From the NCBI RefSeq assembly GCF_002163835.1, contig NZ_CP019331.1, positions 992,001-1,056,000 of the forward strand: a stretch of 64,000 nt of DNA. Reading direction: 5' to 3'. Source of the DNA: Polaribacter sp. SA4-10 (GTDB taxonomy: Bacteria > Bacteroidota > Bacteroidia > Flavobacteriales > Flavobacteriaceae). Position numbers and translations under genes: made by a program. Of this stretch, positions 8,445 through 17,463 are shown one piece after another. The notes below the pieces were generated by a model. The model did no database searches. It was not told where the DNA came from and worked only from the letters and a program-made list of their open reading frames with translations. Position 1 is the stretch's first letter. Every line of letters starts with the position of its first letter.

Positions 8445-9545
8445 ATGATTACAAACCTAACAGACAAACAAAAAGTTAATTGGGTAAGAATAATTGCAAT
8501 TATTCCTGTTCTAATTTTAATGATGTATGCTCCAAAATTATGGGTTGCCACTAAAGTATTTCCTGTAATTCCTTTATTTGATTGGTTGCCAATACTTAAA
8601 TATCCTTTTGATTATATTTTAGCTGGGTTCTTTTTTATTATTCAGATCGTTTATATTTTTCAGAATAAAAGGTGGCAAGGTTGGGTTGTAATTCTACTCT
8701 ATGTTTTTCTAGCTTTAATAGATCAAAATAGGCTTCAGCCCTATTTCTACCAAAGTTTTCTAACACTCTTTGCTATTGAAATCTTTAATAGAAAAGTACC
8801 TCCTAAAAAAGTACTTTATGCAATAATTTTACTCTTTTTTGCTACTTATTTTTGGAGCGGAATTCAGAAAGTAAATGAAGCCTTTTACATACAATGGTTA
8901 ACAGCTTTAAACAAACATTTTAGTTTTTTACCACAATGGTTTTTAGTTGCTTTTACATATTTAGTTCCTTGGTTAGAAGCATCAATGGGCATTTTATTAT
9001 TATTTAATAAAACTCGAAAATTGGGTGTGTTATTTATTTTATCAATGCATGGAATTATTACTTTTCTTCTCTTTTATCTTGGTTATGGCTACAATGTTGT
9101 TCCTTGGAATATTCAGAATATGTTGAGTGTTGTTCTCTTATTTTGGGGATTAAAAACCACAAATGCATTCGAATTTTTTGTATCATTTTTCAACAAACAA
9201 AAAATAGCGATTCTAATTTTTACACTCATTTTACCGCTTACTAATAACGTAACAGGTTTTTATGATAGCTTGTTGTCTTTTCATTTTTTTACTGCAGATT
9301 TAAACTATTACAATGTTTTTATCAATGAAGAGTTAGAAGATGCTTTACCAGAACATATTCAACTTTTTTATCGTTTTGAAAATGGGAACGCCTATCTAAA
9401 TATGAATGAATGGGCACAGTATGATAATAAAGTATTGTTCTACCCAGAAGAAAGAATTATTAAATATATGGATGTGTATTTGCGCTCTTTTGCAGAAAAT
9501 CCAAATGAAAAAGGATTAACAAGACTGGTTGTTTATAATCAATAA
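8445..9545 (+). CDS. HTTM-like integral membrane protein
   Basis: This 366-residue protein has about eight hydrophobic segments, spread through residues 15-250, and a soluble C-terminal tail of roughly 100 residues. The stretch T-Y-F-W-S-G-I-Q-K-V-N-E-A-F followed by a Trp-rich segment resembles HTTM/gamma-carboxylase-type membrane proteins (Y-F-x-S-G-x-x-K), but the catalytic features of vitamin-K carboxylase cannot be confirmed. A DoxX-type alternative is possible. It precedes, with a 126-bp gap, an unknown lipoprotein gene on the same strand. The substrate is unknown. Confidence 0.8.
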   Translation: MITNLTDKQKVNWVRIIAIIPVLILMMYAPKLWVATKVFPVIPLFDWLPILKYPFDYILAGFFFIIQIVYIFQNKRWQGWVVILLYVFLALIDQNRLQPYFYQSFLTLFAIEIFNRKVPPKKVLYAIILLFFATYFWSGIQKVNEAFYIQWLTALNKHFSFLPQWFLVAFTYLVPWLEASMGILLLFNKTRKLGVLFILSMHGIITFLLFYLGYGYNVVPWNIQNMLSVVLLFWGLKTTNAFEFFVSFFNKQKIAILIFTLILPLTNNVTGFYDSLLSFHFFTADLNYYNVFINEELEDALPEHIQLFYRFENGNAYLNMNEWAQYDNKVLFYPEERIIKYMDVYLRSFAENPNEKGLTRLVVYNQ

Positions 9546-9671
9546 AATTATTCTTAATTTCAATTTATTTTACGAATTCTAATTAACAACCTACGAATTC
9601 TAAAACACCTAAGATTAATACCAACTTCTCTTCTACTTTTGATGTATAATAACATTTAAAAATCAGAAAAG

Positions 9672-10763
9672 ATGAACACATTATTAAGAAAATCGGCATT
9701 TGTAGTAAGTATTTTATTAGCAACCAGTTCTTTTATTAGTTGCAATAAAACGGACCCTAAACCAGAAAACGAACCTGTTTTACTTGCAGAACACAGCATT
9801 ACTCCTTCAGAAAAAATGGTTGAAACTTTTACAAGAAAACCTGTTGTATTTATTGCAGGAATAGATAAAGGAGATGCAACTTTTTATGCGGATGCAAGAT
9901 TATTTTTTCAAGAAAAAGAGTTTGAAATAATTAACCAACAATATTCTTTAGAAGAAATCATTTCTTGGCTAAATAATAATGTTTCTCAAGTTCCTTTTGG
10001 AGAAATCCATATTGTAACCAAAAGCAACCCTTTTAAAGGAATGGATTTAGAAACGGTCATTAATGGACAAAAAGTTACTGCAGAAACACTCCGAAAAAAT
10101 ATTACGCAAGGAAATTTACCCGCATTAGAAGAAGTAGTAAATCCCAACTCAAAAATTGTATTTCACGCCTCTGGTTTATCAGAAAACAAGGAATTAATGA
10201 AAACTCTAAAAGATGCTTTTTGTAATATTACAATCCCAAAAATTGTAGCATCTCCTTATCATACAGTTTTTGGCGGAGAATTCTCTAAACATTATTTAGC
10301 AAAACCATATTACGTTTTTTATCCAACTGCAAATTCACCAGGGAAAACAGATTTATCGAAAGAAATTTCAAGAAAATATTTAGAAGAAAAAGAGATAGAT
10401 TGGTTTGATGCTTTAAATAATAAAGAAGAAAGGTATGTTGGTGAAGCCTATACAATACAATTTAATATTCCACTAAAATGGGAATTTGATTACCACAATT
10501 CTGATGATGAAATACCAACGTTTACAATGCAAGAAGAAGTAATGGATTGGATTGAACAACAAGAAGAATTAAAGTTAGAATTAAGCAAATACAATGTGCC
10601 AATTGAGAAATTTAGATGGAATTGGAGTTTAAAAAACAGCAAATTAATAATTAAAGGAACTACCACTGTTTTATGTGTTTTAAAACCATTAATTAAACCT
10701 TATGGAGAATTACAACACATAGAACCAGACACAGATAACAAGCGATTATACGCTATGAAGTAA
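9672..10763 (+). CDS. Lipoprotein of unknown function
   Basis: This 363-residue protein has a signal peptide with a lipobox-like F-I-S-C (Cys near residue 24) followed by a charged linker, so it is probably a periplasm-facing lipoprotein. Residues about 55-200 alternate strands and helices: V-V-F-I-A-G-I-D, then G-E-I-H-I-V-T-K, then K-I-V-F-H-A-S-G. This has the look of a caspase-like/DUF4347-type alpha-beta fold without the catalytic His and Cys, but it is only a pattern-level guess. A hairpin terminator follows. I do not recognise a named family. Confidence 0.75.
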   Translation: MNTLLRKSAFVVSILLATSSFISCNKTDPKPENEPVLLAEHSITPSEKMVETFTRKPVVFIAGIDKGDATFYADARLFFQEKEFEIINQQYSLEEIISWLNNNVSQVPFGEIHIVTKSNPFKGMDLETVINGQKVTAETLRKNITQGNLPALEEVVNPNSKIVFHASGLSENKELMKTLKDAFCNITIPKIVASPYHTVFGGEFSKHYLAKPYYVFYPTANSPGKTDLSKEISRKYLEEKEIDWFDALNNKEERYVGEAYTIQFNIPLKWEFDYHNSDDEIPTFTMQEEVMDWIEQQEELKLELSKYNVPIEKFRWNWSLKNSKLIIKGTTTVLCVLKPLIKPYGELQHIEPDTDNKRLYAMK

Positions 10764-10794
10764 AATATAACGGGAATGACAATTATATAAGAAA

Positions 10795-10825
10795 CCTTGA
10801 TGCAAAGCCTCAAGGAGCTTTTTTA
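10795..10825 (+). terminator. Terminator after the lipoprotein gene
   Basis: CCTTGA (10795-10800) pairs with TCAAGG (10810-10815), followed by AGC and a T-run. It lies 32 bp after the stop codon of the gene at 9672. Confidence 0.65.
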
Positions 10826-10832
10826 AATTGAT

Positions 10833-10873
10833 AAACGTCATTACACAAAATTAAAAATGGTGTAATGACGTTT
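10833..10873. promoter_or_regulatory. Long perfect inverted repeat before the sensor kinase gene
   Basis: AAACGTCATTACAC (10833-10846) and GTGTAATGACGTTT (10860-10873) form a 14-bp perfect palindrome around a 13-nt A-rich loop. It ends about 20 bp before the preferred start codon of the kinase gene. It could be an operator, or a second, T-poor terminator. Confidence 0.5.
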
Positions 10874-10894
10874 TAATTAGTAAGTTTGTTTCTG

Positions 10895-12904
10895 ATGAAT
10901 ATATATAGTAAAGTCTTATTGTTTGTACTACTTTTTATTTCTGTTGAGATTGCTTCTCAACGAAATAAATTACAGATATTCACACTATCAGATGGCTTAC
11001 CAAGTTTATCTATTAATGACATTATTCAAGATGAAATTGGTTATTTATGGCTGGCAACAGATAAAGGATTAGTTCGGTTTGATGGAAATCAATTCAAACA
11101 TTTTAATTTACACAGTAGTTCAAAAGCAAATGCTCTTTTTTATAAAAACGATGCCTTATTTATTGGTTATAACCATGGATTATTCATTAAAAAAGAGCAC
11201 GAAATCACCTCTTTAGGAAAAGAAAAAGTAATAAAAATTGTTTCTATCGATAATAAAATTATATGCTGCACAACCCAGGGAATTTTTGAATTCAAAGAAG
11301 GTTATTTACAACCTTTACCAATTAGTACACAAATAGATTTTTCTATTATAAATGATGTTCTTTTTGCAGAAAACTCAATATACATAGCTACAAATAGAGC
11401 TTTATGGAATATAGATCAACTTGTAAAACCAACAAGAATTAATAAAGTTTTAGAAGACAATAGTGTTTCGCTCCTTTTAGAAAAGAACAAAATAATAGTA
11501 GCAACTTCTAAAAATGGCATTAAAATTATTACGAATCTTAAAGTTGAACGAAGCATAAATTCTGAAGTTAAGACCACTTCAATAAAGAAGATTGATACTG
11601 AACTTTGGGTGATCACAAATGGAAACGGAATTGAGGTTTATAACCTCAATGATTTCTCTTTTCAAAAGAAAATAAACAAATACAATTCTTTAATTTCAAA
11701 TGAGATAAATACCGTTTTTAAAGACAATCAAAATAATATTTGGATTGCCTCAAAAAAAGAAGGACTTTATAAGTATACAAACTCAGATTTTAATAGTAAT
11801 AAGCATTCTAATAGAAAGAAAAAAGGAATAAAACCAACTATTTTTATTGCCAATATAAGCGTTAATTATAAAAGTATCTCTTCATTAAACACAAGTAACT
11901 TACTTTTAAAACCAACAGAAAACAACATCTCATTTTCTTATAAAACAGTAGATTTAAGCAACCCAAAAAACATTAAATACAGATACAAATTAAAAGGTAA
12001 TTTTTCTCCTTGGAGCAAAAATAACAACGTTAAATTTGCTAATTTAAATGAAGGAAATTACACATTTGTAGTACAATCTAAAAAAGGTTTACAATTAAGT
12101 GAAGAAAAATATTTTTCTTTTTCTATTGACACTCCTATCTATAAAAAACCTTGGTTTTTAATATTAAGTTTTGCCTTTATTCTTTTATTATTTGCTCTTT
12201 TAATTGATGTTACTATTAGAAAGATTAAAAAGAAAAATCAACAAGAAGTAAAAAAATTACAATTAGAAAATCATTTACTTACTTTAGAGCAAAAAGCGTT
12301 GCAGTTGCAAATGAATCCGCATTTTATTTTTAATGTTTTAAACGGAATAAAAGCACTGGGTAATTCAGGAAAAATAATTGAATTAAATAAAACTATTTCA
12401 CAATTTTCCCTTCTTTTAAGAAGTGTCTTAAACAATTCTCGCTTAGAAGAAATTAGCTTAAAAGATGAAATTGAATCTTTAAAGAATTACTTGGAATTAG
12501 AGAAACAAATGAGTTCAAAAACTTTTGAGTATTTTATAGAAACATCATTAAATAATATAGATTCAGAAGAAATTTTAATTCCACCAATGTTAATACAACC
12601 CTTTATAGAAAATAGTATAAAACACGGAATTCAGCTAAATTCTAAAGAGGGAAAAATCACTATTTCTTTTGAAGTAAAACACCAATTTTTACAGTGTAGA
12701 ATCTCTGATAATGGAATAGGAATTCATCAATCTAAAAAACAAAAAGAGAATGAGAGTCATCATTCAGTTGCTTTAAAAGTAACCAAAGAAAGAATTAAAA
12801 ACCTATCTAAAAAAAGTTCTTTTTTAATTGAAGAAACAAACAATAAAGGAAAAACATCAGGGACCAAAGTGAGCTTCAAAATACCTTTAAAAACAGATTA
12901 TTAA
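10895..12904 (+). CDS. LytS-like sensor histidine kinase with beta-propeller sensor
   Basis: The N-terminal signal/anchor is followed by two-component-regulator propeller repeats (e.g. D-E-I-G-Y-L-W-L-A-T-D-K-G-L-V-R-F-D-G and N-N-I-W-I-A-S-K-K-E-G-L-Y). Then come a Y_Y_Y-like domain (about residues 335-415), one membrane segment near 420-445, a coiled coil, and a His_kinase domain with the phosphoacceptor His in L-Q-M-N-P-H-F-I-F-N. A C-terminal HATPase with N-x-x-K-H-G and D-N-G-I-G ends the protein. A TTG at 10886 would add three residues; I chose the ATG at 10895. It lies 8 bp before its response regulator. The ligand is unknown. Confidence 0.92.
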   Translation: MNIYSKVLLFVLLFISVEIASQRNKLQIFTLSDGLPSLSINDIIQDEIGYLWLATDKGLVRFDGNQFKHFNLHSSSKANALFYKNDALFIGYNHGLFIKKEHEITSLGKEKVIKIVSIDNKIICCTTQGIFEFKEGYLQPLPISTQIDFSIINDVLFAENSIYIATNRALWNIDQLVKPTRINKVLEDNSVSLLLEKNKIIVATSKNGIKIITNLKVERSINSEVKTTSIKKIDTELWVITNGNGIEVYNLNDFSFQKKINKYNSLISNEINTVFKDNQNNIWIASKKEGLYKYTNSDFNSNKHSNRKKKGIKPTIFIANISVNYKSISSLNTSNLLLKPTENNISFSYKTVDLSNPKNIKYRYKLKGNFSPWSKNNNVKFANLNEGNYTFVVQSKKGLQLSEEKYFSFSIDTPIYKKPWFLILSFAFILLLFALLIDVTIRKIKKKNQQEVKKLQLENHLLTLEQKALQLQMNPHFIFNVLNGIKALGNSGKIIELNKTISQFSLLLRSVLNNSRLEEISLKDEIESLKNYLELEKQMSSKTFEYFIETSLNNIDSEEILIPPMLIQPFIENSIKHGIQLNSKEGKITISFEVKHQFLQCRISDNGIGIHQSKKQKENESHHSVALKVTKERIKNLSKKSSFLIEETNNKGKTSGTKVSFKIPLKTDY

Positions 12905-12912
12905 AAATTTCT

Positions 12913-13662
12913 ATGAAAAAACGAACCGCAATATTAGTAGATGATATGCCAATTGCATTAGAAATGTTAACCAATGACATTTCTAAGAATCATTCTGAAA
13001 TAGAAATTATAGGAACTGCAAAAAGTGTTGTAGAAGCTGCCAAATTGTTACGTAAAAAACAACCAGATATTTTATTTTTAGATATTATGCTTGGAGACGG
13101 CACTGGTTTTGATATTTTAGAAATTTTTCCAGAATTAAAATCTAAAATCATTTTTGTAACGGCAAGTGATGCTTATGCGATTAAAGCGTTTAAATTTGCT
13201 GCAATAGATTATGTTTTAAAACCTTATTCTGATGAAGATTTAGCAAATTCTATAGAAAAGGCACAAAATCAAATTCAACCAGATAAAGAGCAATTAAATG
13301 TTCTACAACAAGCAGTAATAGCTCCTAATAAGAAACCTACAAAAATTTCTTTGCATACTTCAGATAAAATTATTGTTGTTAATCTTAAAGATATAGTCCG
13401 TTGTAAATCTGATAATAATTACACTACTTTCTATTTTAATGATCAACAAAATATTTTGGTTTCAAAAACATTAAAATATTATGCAGATATGTTAAAAGAA
13501 GTGGGTTTTTTAAGAGTTCATCAAAGTCACCTTGTAAACACCAAATACATTAAAGAGTTTATAAAGTCTGACGGAGGCTATTTAATTTTAAAGGATCAAA
13601 GTAACGTTCCTGTTTCTGTTAGAAAAAAAAATGAGGTGTTGGAAGTATTAAATTCATTTTAA
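12913..13662 (+). CDS. LytTR-type response regulator
   Basis: This 249-residue protein has a receiver domain (residues 1-120, phosphoacceptor Asp57 in L-F-L-D, acidic pair D-D at 10-11, Lys in the V-L-K-P motif) and a C-terminal LytTR DNA-binding domain (about 145-249, C-K-S-D-N-N-Y-T-T-F and the H-Q-S-H-L-V-N strand). It is the partner of the kinase 8 bp upstream. Such pairs usually control one or a few nearby targets; the lipoprotein and membrane protein upstream are possible ones, by position only. A strong terminator follows. Confidence 0.93.
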   Translation: MKKRTAILVDDMPIALEMLTNDISKNHSEIEIIGTAKSVVEAAKLLRKKQPDILFLDIMLGDGTGFDILEIFPELKSKIIFVTASDAYAIKAFKFAAIDYVLKPYSDEDLANSIEKAQNQIQPDKEQLNVLQQAVIAPNKKPTKISLHTSDKIIVVNLKDIVRCKSDNNYTTFYFNDQQNILVSKTLKYYADMLKEVGFLRVHQSHLVNTKYIKEFIKSDGGYLILKDQSNVPVSVRKKNEVLEVLNSF

Positions 13663-13679
13663 ATTCTATTGTAAAAAAA

Positions 13680-13710
13680 AATCCTTCTCATAATGAGAAG
13701 GATTCTATTT
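13680..13710. terminator. Terminator between the LytTR regulator and tRNA-His
   Basis: ATCCTTCTCA and TGAGAAGGAT (13681-13690, 13694-13703) form a perfect 10-bp stem with a TAA loop. A-runs and T-runs flank it, so it can serve both strands. Confidence 0.75.
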
Positions 13711-13713
13711 TTG

Positions 13714-13788
13714 GGTGGAAGACGGGATTCGAACCCGCGACCCTCGGTACCACAAACCGATACTCTAACCAACTGAGCTACAACCACC
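13714..13788 (-). tRNA. tRNA-His (GTG anticodon)
   Basis: Read on the minus strand it begins GGTGGTTGTAGCTC with the extra G at -1 expected for tRNA-His. The anticodon arm is TCGGT-TTGTGGT-ACCGA (anticodon GTG), and the T arm is GCGGG-TTCGAAT-CCCGT. D, anticodon and T stems pair. In the acceptor stem the 3' strand reads CTTCCAC, so positions 5:68 and 6:67 are T opposite T rather than paired. CCA is not encoded. Confidence 0.93.
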
Positions 13789-13841
13789 ATATAATTGCGG
13801 GTGCAAATATAAATATTTTTTTCCTTTTTAAAGAAATAAAA

Positions 13842-14573
13842 TTAAATTAATTTATCTAAATTTTCTACAGCAACGTAACGTTCTGAGGTAAAACCTTCTG
13901 CATATTCAACTCCTATTAACCTTCCTAGATCTTTTGCTCTATAATCTATACTATCTGTAAAATTCTTGCTCGTAATTGGCGTTTCTGGCTCATTACTCTT
14001 AGGATCGTAGAACTGAGAAGTGTAAGCAAATACCGATTTCATCTTAAGATCCATAAATCCTGTTACGTCAACAACAAAATGAGGTTCAATATTTTTCCAC
14101 TGAATATAATGATAGACTTGTTTTGGTCTCCATTTTTCCTGCCGCTTCCCTTCTACCTCTGTTTCAATTTTTAATAATCCACTTAAAAAACAAGCATCAG
14201 AAACTAAATCACTTCCTTTCGGATGATCAATATGTCTGTCATCAATAGCATTACATAATACTATTTCAGGCTTATATTTACGTATCATTTTAATAACCTC
14301 TAATTGGTTCTTTTTGTCATTCACAAAAAACCCATCTGCAAAACCAAGATTTTCTCTAACAGTAACGCCTAAGATTTTTGCAGCATTTGCTGCTTCTACA
14401 TCTCTTATATCAGCAGAACCACGTGTCCCTAATTCTCCACGAGTTAAATCTACAATACCTACTTTTTTTCCTAAGGAAATTTCTTTTGCAATAGTTGCTC
14501 CACAACCTAATTCTACATCATCTGGATGTGCTCCAAAAGCTAAAATATCTAGTTTCATACCTAATGTACTCAT
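13842..14573 (-). CDS. bshB1: Bacillithiol biosynthesis deacetylase BshB1
   Basis: It hydrolyses N-acetylglucosaminyl-malate to glucosaminyl-malate, the second step of bacillithiol synthesis, in the cytoplasm. The 243-residue PIG-L/LmbE-fold protein has the zinc motif A-H-P-D-D-V-E near the N-terminus, T-R-G-E-L-G-T-R-G, and D-R-H-I-D-H-P with further zinc/active-site His residues. The BshB1 subfamily is recognisable by L-G-F-x-D-G-F-F. Met6 (14558) is an alternative start. It lies next to tRNA-His and is divergent from the SLC13 permease gene. Bacillithiol as the low-molecular-weight thiol fits this phylum. Confidence 0.93.
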   Translation of the reverse strand: MSTLGMKLDILAFGAHPDDVELGCGATIAKEISLGKKVGIVDLTRGELGTRGSADIRDVEAANAAKILGVTVRENLGFADGFFVNDKKNQLEVIKMIRKYKPEIVLCNAIDDRHIDHPKGSDLVSDACFLSGLLKIETEVEGKRQEKWRPKQVYHYIQWKNIEPHFVVDVTGFMDLKMKSVFAYTSQFYDPKSNEPETPITSKNFTDSIDYRAKDLGRLIGVEYAEGFTSERYVAVENLDKLI

Positions 14574-14820
14574 TTAAAACATATTAAAATTTTATCCGTT
14601 TTTATCATAAAAAACATTCTATTGTTATACAAATAGACAACAATTTTATACTTTTTTTCATTAATCTTCAATTAAAGAATAAAATGAATCCTCAAAAATA
14701 ATCAATTTTAAAAGAAAAATTAAGAAGGCGTTATTTCTATTACGTTTTCGTATTTGTATTTAGATAAAATTGGGTCTTTTTTTTAAGATTATCATAAAAA
14801 TTAGAGATTATTTCTAGGTA

Positions 14821-14832
14821 TGATAAATGTCA
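14821..14832 (+). promoter_or_regulatory. Candidate FNR/CRP-type operator upstream of the SLC13 permease
   Basis: TGATAAATGTCA fits the FNR core TGAY-N4-RTCA. Exactly 23 nt later is TAATTTTA (14856-14863), a near-consensus -7 box. The same spacing occurs at pflB and ppdK. Confidence 0.5.
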
Positions 14833-14855
14833 TAAAAACACCTGTCTAATCAGCA

Positions 14856-14863
14856 TAATTTTA
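14856..14863 (+). promoter_or_regulatory. Candidate -7 box for the SLC13 permease gene
   Basis: TAATTTTA differs from TAnnTTTG only at the last base. It lies 33 bp before the start codon and 23 nt beyond the FNR-like palindrome, where a class II activator would act. Confidence 0.4.
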
Positions 14864-14896
14864 CACCATCTAACAACAAGACTATAAAAAAAAATT

Positions 14897-16735
14897 ATGA
14901 TTTTAATGCTCGTTATTTTAGCAATTACCATTGGATTATTTGTTTGGGGAAAATACGCTCCAGATGTAATTGCATTGGTATCTATGCTGAGTTTATTTTT
15001 ATGCGGAATTTTGAACTTAAGTGAAACTTTAAGTGGCTTTAGCAATCCTACAGTTATAATGATTGCTGCTCTTTTTATTATTGGCGAAGGTTTATCTCAA
15101 ACAGGTTGGACAGCTTTAGCAGGTAAGAAATTAATTGAATTAGCGGGTAAAAGTGTACCAAAGCTATTAGTTATTATTACATTGGGTTCTGGAGTTTTAT
15201 CAGGATTTGTTAGTAATACTGGTACTGTAGCTACTTTATTACCTGCAACGATATCTTCTGCTTGGAGTATTGGTACAATGCCATCAAAGATCTTAATTCC
15301 TGTTGCTTTTGGTTCTAATACAGGTGGATTATTAACATTAACAGGAACTCCACCAAACATTATTGCAAATAATGCTTTAATTGATGCTGGTTTTGAAGGT
15401 TTTTCATTCTTTGAATTTGGCTTAATAGGTTTACCGCTATTAATTATAGCATTAGTCTATTTTAGATATATTGGTTTTAGATTATTACCAGAAAACAAAA
15501 CGAATAATAGACCTATAAATATAGACTCTACTTTACACGAATGGATTGAAGCTTATCAAATTGAAGATAATTATTACAGATTAAGAATACGTTCTATCTC
15601 GCCATTAATTAATACTAAAATTAGTGATTGGGATTTAGAAACCAATTTTCATGTGAATGTAATCCGTTTAAAAAGAAGACATCCAAATAGACTAAAAGGG
15701 ACGCAACCTTATATTGAGATACCAGAAAATGATACAGAATTAAGATATCATGATATTATTACTATAAAAGGTAAAACCGAAGATATTAATAAATTAATGA
15801 TTGAATTTAGATTAGGTTTATTACCAAAAGAATCTGCAAAAACAGAATTAAGAACCAATTTAATTAATCAAGAAGTTGGTATGTCTGAAGTTATTGTAAC
15901 TCCAAAATCTCGTTTAGTTGGTAGAGAAATTAAATTACAAGACTACTTTAAAAGATATGAAATTCAATTATTAGCAACTTCTAGACATAAAAAACCCTAT
16001 TTAGAAGATAAAATAACTGTAAAAGCAGGAGATAGCTTTATTATTAGAGGTCCTTGGGAAAACATTGAAAAATTAAAAAACCAACATAAAAATATTGTTG
16101 TTGTTGGGAGCCCAGAAGAAATGTTAAAAGATGTAGATGACTTAACACCAAAATCTTACATTGCATTAGGAGCATTAGCTTTAATGATTATTATGTTAGT
16201 AGCAAAAATAGTTCCTGGAGCAATTGCTGCTTTAATTTCTGCAGGTATTGTTTTATTTACAGGGTGCGTACCTTTCTCTAAGGCTTATAAAAGTATCAGT
16301 TTTACAAGTGTTGTAATGATTGCTGCTATGATTCCTATGGGCGTTGCAATTCAGAAAACGGGTGCAGCAGAAATGATTTCTAATTCTTTAATTAATTTCT
16401 TAGGAAAAGATAATCCAACCTTATTATTAGCAGGAATCTTTATTTTAACTACCACATTTAGTCAGTTTATTAATAATTCTGCAACAGCTGTATTAATGGC
16501 ACCAATTGTTCTTTTAGCTGCTAGCACAATAGGAATTTCACCTGAACCATTACTAATTACAGTTGCAATTAGTGCATCAACTGCATTTTTAACACCAATT
16601 GGTACAACTACAAATGCGATGGTTATGAGTTCTGGTAATTATAAATTTATGGATTATTTTAAAGTAGGTCTTCCACTTTTAATACTATTCATTATTACAA
16701 CATTATTATTAGTCCCAATTATTTGGCCATTTTAA
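14897..16735 (+). CDS. SLC13-family permease with two RCK_C (TrkA-C) domains
   Basis: This 612-residue inner-membrane transporter has hydrophobic halves at about 1-190 and 415-612, each with the SLC13/ArsB-like S-N-T or N-N-S motif (F-V-S-N-T-G-T-V-A-T-L-L-P, then F-I-N-N-S-A-T-A-V-L-M-A-P). Between them lie two regulatory TrkA-C domains (about 210-395). The proline-rich L-T-G-T-P-P-N and L-T-P-I-G-T-T-T-N stretches are typical of the family. Members carry dicarboxylates or sulfate with sodium; the substrate cannot be told here. The FNR-like site upstream would favour a role in anaerobic dicarboxylate metabolism, by inference. It is followed 47 bp later by a DUF2490 gene. Confidence 0.88.
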   Translation: MILMLVILAITIGLFVWGKYAPDVIALVSMLSLFLCGILNLSETLSGFSNPTVIMIAALFIIGEGLSQTGWTALAGKKLIELAGKSVPKLLVIITLGSGVLSGFVSNTGTVATLLPATISSAWSIGTMPSKILIPVAFGSNTGGLLTLTGTPPNIIANNALIDAGFEGFSFFEFGLIGLPLLIIALVYFRYIGFRLLPENKTNNRPINIDSTLHEWIEAYQIEDNYYRLRIRSISPLINTKISDWDLETNFHVNVIRLKRRHPNRLKGTQPYIEIPENDTELRYHDIITIKGKTEDINKLMIEFRLGLLPKESAKTELRTNLINQEVGMSEVIVTPKSRLVGREIKLQDYFKRYEIQLLATSRHKKPYLEDKITVKAGDSFIIRGPWENIEKLKNQHKNIVVVGSPEEMLKDVDDLTPKSYIALGALALMIIMLVAKIVPGAIAALISAGIVLFTGCVPFSKAYKSISFTSVVMIAAMIPMGVAIQKTGAAEMISNSLINFLGKDNPTLLLAGIFILTTTFSQFINNSATAVLMAPIVLLAASTIGISPEPLLITVAISASTAFLTPIGTTTNAMVMSSGNYKFMDYFKVGLPLLILFIITTLLLVPIIWPF

Positions 16736-16782
16736 ACAATAAAAATCATTATTTAAATAACAAGTGATTAGGAGTAGACATT

Positions 16783-17463
16783 ATGAAAACAAGACTAGTA
16801 TACATCTTATTATTATTTACAATTATAAAAATAAATGCTCAGAATACAGGTAAAAATACTTTAGGGTCTTGGTTTGAAATTACAAGCTCAAACAAAATTT
16901 CTGATAAATTTACGATCAGTGGTTCTTTAACGAACTGGAATTATGAAATTTTAGATAATCAACATTTATTATTAGGAATTATAGGTTTAAACTATACTAT
17001 TAATAAAGCAGTTTCTGTTGGTGTTGGATATGGTTACGGCAGCATAGACACTACTTTTGAAGAAACAAGTACCCCATATTTAATAGAAAATAGAATTCTT
17101 GAACAAATTAATGTAAAACATAAAGTAAATACATTTTCTCTATCACATAGATTCAGATTAGAACAACGTTTTATTGAATATGCAACAGCATATAAATTAA
17201 AGAATAGAATCCGTTATCGTTTTAAAAGTTCATTTCCAATTAATAAAAGGGTCTCTATTTCTATTTATGATGAAATTCATTATCATTTAATGAACGGGTT
17301 AGATTTTCACCAAAACAGAGCGTATGCGGGTTTAGGTGTCAAAATTAATAAAAACATGAATTTGCAATTCGGATATGCAAGACATAGTTATAAGACAAAA
17401 AGTTTTAACAGATTGTCTTTACAACTTCATCTAAAGTTTGATTTCAGAAAAGCAAAGATTTAA
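16783..17463 (+). CDS. DUF2490-type outer-membrane protein
   Basis: This 226-residue protein has a signal peptide (cleavage after I-N-A-Q, near residue 20) and a barrel-like alternation of residues. It fits DUF2490: W-F-E-I-T-S near the start, H-R-F-R-L-E-Q-R-F in the middle and R-N-R-A-Y-A-G-L-G late in the chain. It is probably co-transcribed with the SLC13 permease 47 bp upstream. Its stop codon overlaps by 4 bp the stop of the convergent PLP enzyme gene. The function is unknown. Confidence 0.85.
   Translation: MKTRLVYILLLFTIIKINAQNTGKNTLGSWFEITSSNKISDKFTISGSLTNWNYEILDNQHLLLGIIGLNYTINKAVSVGVGYGYGSIDTTFEETSTPYLIENRILEQINVKHKVNTFSLSHRFRLEQRFIEYATAYKLKNRIRYRFKSSFPINKRVSISIYDEIHYHLMNGLDFHQNRAYAGLGVKINKNMNLQFGYARHSYKTKSFNRLSLQLHLKFDFRKAKI

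Larger units (their letters stand above)
14574..14896. other. Divergent intergenic region with FNR-like site
   Basis: 323 bp between bshB1 (minus) and the SLC13 gene (plus). It contains a TGATAAATGTCA palindrome and a TAATTTTA box, described separately. The remainder is AT-rich with no gene visible. Confidence 0.6.

Noticed and set aside
10886..10894. TTG start of the LytS-type kinase
   Set aside because: It adds only three residues before an ATG that begins a normal signal/anchor segment.
17460..17463. 4-bp overlap of DUF2490 and the PLP enzyme as a frameshift or error
   Set aside because: Both stops are in place; short convergent overlaps are common.
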